In this document: positions 1-4,334 of the stretch, in pieces | How positions within the stretch are numbered: position 1 is the stretch's first letter | Layout: each line of letters begins with the position of its first letter | DNA from: CAZEFK01 sp964511405 | Lineage (GTDB): Bacteria; Pseudomonadota; Alphaproteobacteria; Elsterales; Elsteraceae | Reading direction: 5' to 3' | DNA length: 8,984 nucleotides | Assembly (NCBI GenBank): GCA_964511405.1 | Contig: CAZEFK010000265.1 | Span: forward strand, 1-8,984 | The notes under the pieces: model-generated | The model's input: only the letters and a program-made list of their open reading frames with translations | Told to the model about the DNA's origin: nothing | Databases searched by the model: none | Position numbers and translations under genes: made by a program

Positions 1-270
1 GCCGGCAACGACCTGCTGACGGCCGGCAGCGGCCCGACCACGCTGCAGGGCGGCACCGCCGGCGGCACCCACACGCTGCAGGGCGGCACCGGCACCGATC
101 TGCTGCAGGGCGGCAACGGCAACGACAGCCTGCAGGCCGGCAGCGGGTTCGACACGCTGCAGGGCGGCTGGGGCCGCCAGACCCTGACCGGCGGCAGCGG
201 CAGCGACCTGATCGAAGCCGGCAGCGGCCCGACCACGCTGCAGGGCGGCATCGCCGGCGGCAACCACACG
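1..270 (+). repeat. Direct repeat, left copy (matches 8715-8984)
   Basis: Hand alignment of 1-270 with 8715-8984 needs no gaps and gives about 19 mismatches (about 93% identity). Both copies are read in the coding frame of their own RTX gene, and the sub-repeats follow the same order, with a TAGG unit followed by an IAGG unit 195 bp later. The match could continue past either window edge. Confidence 0.9.
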
Positions 271-735
271 CTGGTCGGCGGCACCGGCACCGACCTGCTG
301 CAAGCCGGCAACGGCAACGACATCCTGGAGGCCGGCAGCGGCTTCGACACGCTGCAGGGCGGCTGGGGCAGCGGCATCCTGATCGGCGGCAGCGGCAATG
401 ACCTGCTGCAGGCCGGCAGCGGCAACACTACCCTGCTGGGCGGCAACAGCGGCGGCAACCACACGCTGGTCGGGGGCAGCGGCACCGACCTGCTGCAGGG
501 CGGCACCGGCAACGACCGCCTGGTCGCCGGCTCCGGCCACGACACGCTGGTCGCCGGCAGCGGCAACGACACCCTGATCGGCATGGCCGGCGACCTGCTG
601 CAGGCCGGCAGCGGCAGCGCCTATCTGGTCGGGGCATCGGGCGACACCCTGGAAGGCGGCAGCGGCCGCGCCACCATCGACGGCGGTTTTGGCGTCGACA
701 CCATGGTCGCCGGCTCCGGGCCCGACCTGTTCCTG
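1..735 (+). repeat. RTX nonapeptide array of gene 1 with a 195-bp higher-order repeat
   Basis: The translated array consists of GGxGxDxLxx-type nonapeptides such as GGNGNDSLQ and GGTGTDLLQ. A larger period is superimposed: the GPTTLQGG unit starts at 31, recurs at 226, and its variant GNTTLLGG starts at 421, each exactly 195 bp (65 residues) apart. A weaker fourth copy near 613 is one codon shorter. Within each 65-residue unit, nonapeptides carrying the calcium-ligand Asp alternate with units where PTT, NHT or RQT replaces it. The array decays into a PDLFLL...DQVILG terminal strand near 735. Confidence 0.93.
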
Positions 736-3570
736 CTGCGCAACCGCGACCAGGTGATCCTGGGGGCGACGGCGCAGGACACGGTGCTGGCCAGCACGGC
801 GCTGGCCGAGGGCACGGCCGGCGCCGGCGACGAGCTGTTCGTGGGCAGCAAGACCGCCGTCGACGGTTTTGATGAGCAGTACTACCTGGCCCACAACCCG
901 GATGTCGCGGCGGCGGTGGCCGCCGGCCGGGTCGCGTCGGGCTTCCAGCACTACCTGCTGTACGGCGCCCGCGAGGGCCGGTCGCCGACGCCGGATTTCG
1001 ATGCCGGCTATTACCTGGCGCAGAACCCCGATGTCGCCGCCGCGATGGCCGCCAATCCCGGCTTCAACCCGCTGCTGCACTTCGTGACCACCGGCCAGCG
1101 CGAGCAACGCGACCCCAACGCCTGGTTCAACACCGCCTGGTACCTGGCCAACAACCCCGATGTCGCGGCGGCCGTGGCGGCCGGCCAGACCACCGCCTGG
1201 GCCCATTACGAGACCTATGGCCGCGCCGAGGGCCGGCAGCCCTCCGCCGAGTTCTTCCAGGCCTCGGCCGCCGCTTCGGCGGTGGTGCAGGGCGCGGGCG
1301 CCCAGGACACGCTGGAGGGCGGCGGCGGCAGCGACACCCTGATCGGCGGGTCCGGCGCCAACACATACCGCTACCGCTCGGGCGACGGCCAGGTCACGAT
1401 CGACACCGCCGGCGCCGGCAATGTGCTCGATCTGGTCGACGTCGACCAGGGCCAGGTCACGGCCAAGCGCGTGGGCGGCCAAATCGTGCTGACCCTGCAG
1501 GACGGCGGCAGCATCGCCGTGACAGGCGGCCTGGACCGCGTGGTGTTCGCCGACGGCAGCACCCTGACCGGCGCGCAGCTCGCCACCCTCGCCGACACCC
1601 AGCCGCCCCCGCCGCCGGCCTTTGCCGCCGGCCTCGCCGCCCAGCTGATGACCGAGATCCAGCAGCTGTCGGCGGCCCTCGCCCAGGCCCAGGCCAGCGC
1701 CCAGACCGGCCTGGCCCAGCAGCTCGCGGCCGAGCTGGCGGCGGCCCAGGCCGCTGCCGCCGCAGCGGCCGCAGCGGCGGCTGCCAACGCCAACCCCGAT
1801 CAGGACTACCTCAACCGCTATGGCGACGTCGCCTCGGCGGTCGCCGGCGGCGCGCTGCGCAACGGGCTGGAGCACTACCTGCTGTTCGGCCGCAACGAAG
1901 GCCGCAGCTACGACCTGTCGCTGGAGAACGCCTATCTGGCGGCCAACCCCGACGTCGCCGCCTATCTCGGCTCGTTCCCCAACGAACTGGCGCGCATCAA
2001 TGCCGGCGGCTATGTCGACGGGCTGGACCACTATATGCGCACCGGCCGCGCCGAAGGCCGCCACTACTATCCCAACGGCGACCCGCTGCTGGTCGACCAG
2101 GCCGGCCTGGGGCTGGAGCTGCTGCCGCTGCAGCTGTCGCTGGCCGAGTTCGACCTGACCGGCGCAGGCACGCCGGAGCCGACCAGCTGGGTCGGCCCCG
2201 AAACCGGCATGGTCACCTACGACCCGGCCGGCCAGCCGGTCACCAGTGTCGGCCAGCTGCTGTCGCCCCAGAGCGTGCCCCAGGCGTCGGCGGATCTGCC
2301 CGGCGCCCAGGCGGCGCTGCAGGCGCTGACCGGCGGCGGCGACCTGACCACTGATAGCGCCGCCTATGGCCAGCTCGGCCTGTACCAGGACCCCAACGGC
2401 GACGCCTCGGGCAGCACCGAGTCGCTGGCCCAGGCCGGCATCGCCGGCATCCAGGCCCAGATGCTGCCGATCGAGGCGGTCATCGATGGCAGCCGCATCG
2501 AGGCCGTGGGCCTGGCCACCCGCGCCGACGGCGCCCAGGCGCTCACCGCCGACGTCGAGCTCGGCAGCGCCAGCAATCCCGTCGACGGCTTCACCCCGGA
2601 CGAAGTGGTCAGCCAACTGGTCGACCATTACGCCGCCACCGGCGACGCCATCGCCGCGGCCCAGCAGGCGGCCGACCTGGCGCAGGCCGCCGCAGCCCCG
2701 GCGGCGATCCCGCTCGACCTCTACGACCGCAGCAGCGCCGACTACCTGGCCGCCCAGCAGGCGTCGGCGCAACTGATGCAGAACGTGGTCGACGGCATCG
2801 CCCAGGCCAACGCCGCCGACCACGCCGCCCAGCAGGCGGTCAACCAGGTCTCGGCGGATGTCGGCACCACCCAGCAGCTGACCGACAGCGGCAACTGGAA
2901 CGCCGCGATCAGCAGCGGCAACAGCGCGCAAACCGACATCACCACCGCCACCACCGCCGTCACCACCGCGCAGCAGGCCGAGGCCAACGCGGTCGCCGCA
3001 CTCCAGGCCGAGGCCCGCTACCAGGCCGCCGTCCACGCCGCGGTCGACGACGCCACCCAGGCCGTGCGCATCGCCACCGCCGATGCCCAGCAGGCGGCCC
3101 AGGCGGTCGGCGCCGCCGGCCAGGCCGATGTCGACCAGAGGATGATCACCGCCGCCCGGCAGCCGTTCCGCCAATCGAGACGTCACATGCCTAATATGGA
3201 GACAAAATCGGTTCAATCCAAACGACTCTCTAGGACGCAAGCAGATTTCGCGAAGACCGATAGTGATCGTGATATCCGTCATAGCCTCGCAGCAAGGTGC
3301 GAGGTACATTCCAGACGGTTGCAGAGTGGTCCCACGATGAGCGTAATGAGAGTCCTCCAGATAGCCCCAGCTGGTGACCGACGGCGGCCGCTCGGCCGAC
3401 ACCGGCCCCAATCCGATCGCCACATTCGCTGGCGGAAATCCCGCTGGGCCTGGCGGCTAGGCCATGTCCGGCGCCTCGGTCGACAAGGACCAGGCCGAGA
3501 AGGTGTAGATCGCGCAGCACTACGGCTGAGGAGGTTGGCGGCGTTCGAGGAGCGTGGAGGTGCCGGGTGA
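1..3570 (+). CDS. Giant RTX calcium-binding secreted protein, C-terminal part (gene 1; 5' end outside window)
   Basis: The reading frame is open from base 1 to a TGA at 3568-3570 (1189 codons visible) and must begin upstream, because the window opens inside an RTX array. Domains in order by window codon: RTX nonapeptides 1-245, three YLAxNPDVA repeats 290-417, a short RTX island and beta-rich domain 436-531, an Ala/Gln helix 541-600, two more YLAxNPDVA repeats 602-694, an acid-depleted calcium block 717-817, and an Ala/Gln-rich helical region to about 1046. RTX proteins fold on binding calcium outside the cell and are normally type I secretion substrates. There is no cysteine before codon 1046. 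After it the protein becomes Arg-rich with a cysteine and host-like codon use disappears, so the last ~140 codons are probably out-of-frame or foreign. A C-terminal secretion signal is therefore not evident. A surface adhesin is as likely as a toxin; no catalytic motif is visible. Confidence 0.88.
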   Translation, partial: AGNDLLTAGSGPTTLQGGTAGGTHTLQGGTGTDLLQGGNGNDSLQAGSGFDTLQGGWGRQTLTGGSGSDLIEAGSGPTTLQGGIAGGNHTLVGGTGTDLLQAGNGNDILEAGSGFDTLQGGWGSGILIGGSGNDLLQAGSGNTTLLGGNSGGNHTLVGGSGTDLLQGGTGNDRLVAGSGHDTLVAGSGNDTLIGMAGDLLQAGSGSAYLVGASGDTLEGGSGRATIDGGFGVDTMVAGSGPDLFLLRNRDQVILGATAQDTVLASTALAEGTAGAGDELFVGSKTAVDGFDEQYYLAHNPDVAAAVAAGRVASGFQHYLLYGAREGRSPTPDFDAGYYLAQNPDVAAAMAANPGFNPLLHFVTTGQREQRDPNAWFNTAWYLANNPDVAAAVAAGQTTAWAHYETYGRAEGRQPSAEFFQASAAASAVVQGAGAQDTLEGGGGSDTLIGGSGANTYRYRSGDGQVTIDTAGAGNVLDLVDVDQGQVTAKRVGGQIVLTLQDGGSIAVTGGLDRVVFADGSTLTGAQLATLADTQPPPPPAFAAGLAAQLMTEIQQLSAALAQAQASAQTGLAQQLAAELAAAQAAAAAAAAAAAANANPDQDYLNRYGDVASAVAGGALRNGLEHYLLFGRNEGRSYDLSLENAYLAANPDVAAYLGSFPNELARINAGGYVDGLDHYMRTGRAEGRHYYPNGDPLLVDQAGLGLELLPLQLSLAEFDLTGAGTPEPTSWVGPETGMVTYDPAGQPVTSVGQLLSPQSVPQASADLPGAQAALQALTGGGDLTTDSAAYGQLGLYQDPNGDASGSTESLAQAGIAGIQAQMLPIEAVIDGSRIEAVGLATRADGAQALTADVELGSASNPVDGFTPDEVVSQLVDHYAATGDAIAAAQQAADLAQAAAAPAAIPLDLYDRSSADYLAAQQASAQLMQNVVDGIAQANAADHAAQQAVNQVSADVGTTQQLTDSGNWNAAISSGNSAQTDITTATTAVTTAQQAEANAVAALQAEARYQAAVHAAVDDATQAVRIATADAQQAAQAVGAAGQADVDQRMITAARQPFRQSRRHMPNMETKSVQSKRLSRTQADFAKTDSDRDIRHSLAARCEVHSRRLQSGPTMSVMRVLQIAPAGDRRRPLGRHRPQSDRHIRWRKSRWAWRLGHVRRLGRQGPGREGVDRAALRLRRLAAFEERGGAG
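868..1251 (+). repeat. Three tandem 43-residue YLAxNPDVA...HYxxxGxxEGR repeats
   Basis: Copies lie at 868-996, 997-1125 and 1126-1251 (43, 43 and 42 codons). Each opens with F(D/N)xxxYLAxNPDVAAA, has a central aromatic-rich stretch with HY, HF or HY, and closes with GxxEGR (GQREQR in the second). Only a fifth or so of the positions are invariant, so these are old protein repeats, not recent DNA duplications. I recall this repeat from large secreted proteins of GC-rich proteobacteria but cannot give a reliable family name. The role is unknown and is probably structural or adhesive. Confidence 0.85.
1306..1593 (+). other. Second short RTX island plus HCBP-related-like beta domain in gene 1
   Basis: Two nonapeptides (DTLEGGGGSDTLIGGSG) precede a segment with YRYRSGDGQ near 1372, then LTLQDGGSIAVTG and VVFADGSTLTGAQL. 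That order is typical of the haemolysin-type calcium-binding protein related domain that follows RTX blocks (YxFxxGDG ... LxxxDG ... FADGTxWT). The copy is divergent: the usual acidic residues after GDG are mostly absent. It separates the two YLAxNPDVA clusters. Confidence 0.65.
1621..1797 (+). other. Ala/Gln-rich coiled-coil segment with poly-Ala run in gene 1
   Basis: Following a short run of five prolines, about 59 codons encode an uninterrupted Ala/Gln/Leu helix (AQLMTEIQQLSAALAQAQ and onward) that ends in a run of twelve alanines. It uses mixed GCC, GCG, GCA and GCT codons. The mixed codons argue against simple triplet slippage. It is probably a rigid spacer between the RTX island and the next repeat pair. 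Confidence 0.6.
1804..2082 (+). repeat. Two further YLAxNPDVA-type repeats in gene 1
   Basis: A fourth copy at 1804-1920 (DYLNRYGDVASAV ... HYLLFGRNEGR) and a fifth, longer copy at 1921-2082 (AYLAANPDVAAYL ... HYMRTGRAEGR) repeat the pattern seen at 868-1251. The fifth carries about ten extra residues in the middle (SFPNELARINAGGYVDG). Finding the same repeat on both sides of an RTX island suggests that a block was duplicated or an island inserted between copies. Confidence 0.8.
2149..2451 (+). other. Acid-depleted calcium block in gene 1
   Basis: The segment from 2149 (FDLTGAGTPEPTSWVGPETG, then MVTYDPAGQPV and GQLL) aligns with the block common in giant RTX proteins: FDLDGDGxxExTGWVxPxDGxLxxDxNGxGxI...ELFG. 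The usual DGDG reads TGAG, the DG reads TG and the NGxG reads AGQP, so most calcium-ligand acids are missing. A second part from 2362 (YGQLGLYQDPNGDASGSTES, then LAQAGIAGI) matches the paired fxxLxvWxDxNxDGxxxxxELxxLxxxGI element, keeping DPNGD but losing the glycine after it. The alignment is from memory of the family pattern. Confidence 0.6.
2640..3138 (+). other. Long Ala/Gln-rich helical region at the end of authentic gene 1 sequence
   Basis: About 166 codons rich in Ala, Gln, Asp and Thr (AAQQAADLAQAAAAP, DHAAQQAVNQV, AQQAEANAVAALQAEA, DAQQAAQAVGAAGQADVDQ) predict long amphipathic helices. One looser stretch (TDSGNWNAAISSGNSAQ) interrupts them. Codon use is strongly GC3, like the rest of the gene. 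The helix is cut off at about 3138, where the sequence character changes abruptly. Confidence 0.6.
3285..3304. other. Perfect 7-bp inverted repeat (stem-loop)
   Basis: CCTCGCA at 3285-3291 and TGCGAGG at 3298-3304 are perfectly complementary around a 6-base loop, with one further G-T pair possible outside. No T-run follows, so it is not a typical intrinsic terminator. It sits in the low-GC junction after gene 1. Confidence 0.45.
3365..3529 (+). pseudogene. Decayed GC-rich coding fragment with three in-frame stops
   Basis: Read in frame 2 this stretch has host-like GC third positions (gtg acc gac ggc ggc cgc tcg gcc) and gives LVTDGGRSADTGPNPIATFA and, further on, AMSGASVDKDQAEKV and IAQHYG. 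It is interrupted by TAG at 3458-3460, TAG at 3506-3508 and TGA at 3527-3529. This is the pattern of a broken gene remnant, perhaps part of the original C-terminal end of gene 1. The fragment is too short to identify, and chance codon bias in GC-rich DNA is possible. Confidence 0.3.
3556..3560 (+). promoter_or_regulatory. Ribosome binding site for the GTG start at 3567
   Basis: GGAGG at 3556-3560 is a perfect Shine-Dalgarno core, six bases before a GTG at 3567-3569. That GTG overlaps the TGA stop of gene 1 (GTGA), which would also allow translational coupling. It supports the longer start of the 254-residue protein, the one that includes the hydrophobic export segment. Confidence 0.6.
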
Positions 3571-4331
3571 AACGGCGATTGGCTGAGGAATCCGCTGGCA
3601 CCGTAGTTCCATTAACTTCGCACAAGTGGCGGATTTACCATGGGCTCGACGCGGTGCTCGTCTGTTGGCTTGGACTAGTCACGACCAGCGTTGCATCTGC
3701 GAGGCTTTGCGCGGAAGAGGTCGCAATGGACAAACTGTCAGTTCCACCATTTTTTGCCAGGCTTTCCGAGAATACCTATCCTGTGGATTTAGATATCGCA
3801 AGGCATAAGATGGTGATACCACGTAACTACATCGGGTCTGCATGGTTTGACGATGGTTCTCTGGCGCTGCAGCTATTCACGATTTACCCAAGTTTCGAGG
3901 GGGTCACACTTGATAACTTCAAAGAGATTCGCTTCTCTGTAGGGAAGAAGACTCCAAACGTCGTCCAAATAACAAGACTTACCGAATTTGCCGCAGGGCG
4001 CCCATTCAAAGCAAGCGTTTCAAGGGCAGCCCGGGAGTTTGGCATGAAGACCGACGTTGACGGTCTCGTTATGGTCAAAGAGGGATTCGATAATTGGCAA
4101 ATTCTTGCTCGAAACGGATATTCATACTATGTCGGAAAATTAGATGTCCCAGAAAATGATGTTATCATAACGTGTTCGGAAGAAATTATGAACCTACGCA
4201 ACTGCAATGTTGACATGGAGCTTGCAAATAATTTGATATTTCAATATGAGTTTTATTTTTCTCAGCTTAAAAACTGGAAACTCATCCACAAAGGCCTGAT
4301 GACTCTTCTAACCGGTTTTTTGCGGAGCTAA
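3567..4331 (+). CDS. Probable exported protein of unknown function, 254 residues
   Basis: Starting at GTG 3567, the protein has a basic N-terminus, a hydrophobic segment at residues 27-45 (LDAVLVCWLGLVTTSVASA) that could serve as a signal peptide with a VASA-type cleavage site, and a soluble remainder. Recognisable features are IPRNYI at 84-89, LQLFTIYPSFEG at 101-112, a cysteine pair C203/C213 suited to a periplasmic disulfide, and a C-terminal YEFYFSQLKNW...GLMTLL helix. I recall this pattern (IPRNYI early, C...C then YxxxxLxxW late) in small exported hypothetical proteins of proteobacteria, some beside secreted effectors, but cannot name the family securely. An alternative start at ATG 3726 would remove the export segment. 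GC is far lower than in the RTX genes (about 27-37% in sampled blocks near the 3' end), suggesting horizontal origin. The gene ends three bases before gene 2, so they are probably co-translated; a protective or accessory role is inference. Confidence 0.8.
   Translation: MKRRLAEESAGTVVPLTSHKWRIYHGLDAVLVCWLGLVTTSVASARLCAEEVAMDKLSVPPFFARLSENTYPVDLDIARHKMVIPRNYIGSAWFDDGSLALQLFTIYPSFEGVTLDNFKEIRFSVGKKTPNVVQITRLTEFAAGRPFKASVSRAAREFGMKTDVDGLVMVKEGFDNWQILARNGYSYYVGKLDVPENDVIITCSEEIMNLRNCNVDMELANNLIFQYEFYFSQLKNWKLIHKGLMTLLTGFLRS
3713..3720 (+). promoter_or_regulatory. Alternative ribosome binding site before ATG 3726
   Basis: GGAAGAGG at 3713-3720 is a good purine-rich Shine-Dalgarno sequence five bases before an in-frame ATG at 3726-3728. 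Use of this start would give a 201-residue cytoplasmic form (MDKLSVPPFF...) without the hydrophobic segment. Confidence 0.4.
4324..4327 (+). promoter_or_regulatory. Ribosome binding site for RTX gene 2
   Basis: GGAG at 4324-4327 lies within the last codons of the upstream gene and seven bases before ATG 4335. The upstream stop (TAA 4329-4331) lies between it and the start, an arrangement that favours translational coupling. Confidence 0.65.
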
Positions 4332-4334
4332 ACA

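Larger units (their letters stand above)
3139..3566 (+). other. Junction region: gene 1 tail of doubtful coding value
   Basis: Frame 1 remains open here, but the product is Arg-rich (RRRPLGRHRPQSDRHIRW, RRLGRQGPGR), includes a cysteine, and resembles the off-frame reading of GC-rich genes. Composition changes within the stretch: 3175-3360 is markedly lower in GC with AT-rich words such as CCTAATATGG, whereas 3365-3566 is GC-rich again. A small stem-loop lies at 3285-3304. I see no transposase, tRNA or clear insertion-sequence ends. It looks like a recombination scar between gene 1 and the small gene. Confidence 0.6.

Noticed and set aside
1..735. CRISPR-like regular repeats
   Set aside because: The spacing is regular, but repeat and spacer are both coding RTX nonapeptides, there are no unique spacers and copies vary. 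It is a protein repeat.
1371..1793. Minus-strand open frame beginning MALAAAAAAAAAAAAWAAA
   Set aside because: It is the antisense of the Ala/Gln-rich coiled-coil coding stretch of gene 1, with no independent start signal or recognisable domain.
3139..3566. Insertion sequence or transposase remnant
   Set aside because: No frame gives a recognisable transposase motif, and no terminal inverted repeats or target-site duplications could be found at the edges of the low-GC region.
3230..3625. 131-codon minus-strand open frame across the junction
   Set aside because: The product is of no recognisable type, no convincing Shine-Dalgarno was seen, and it overlaps the start of the 254-residue gene. 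It could be chance in a non-coding scar.
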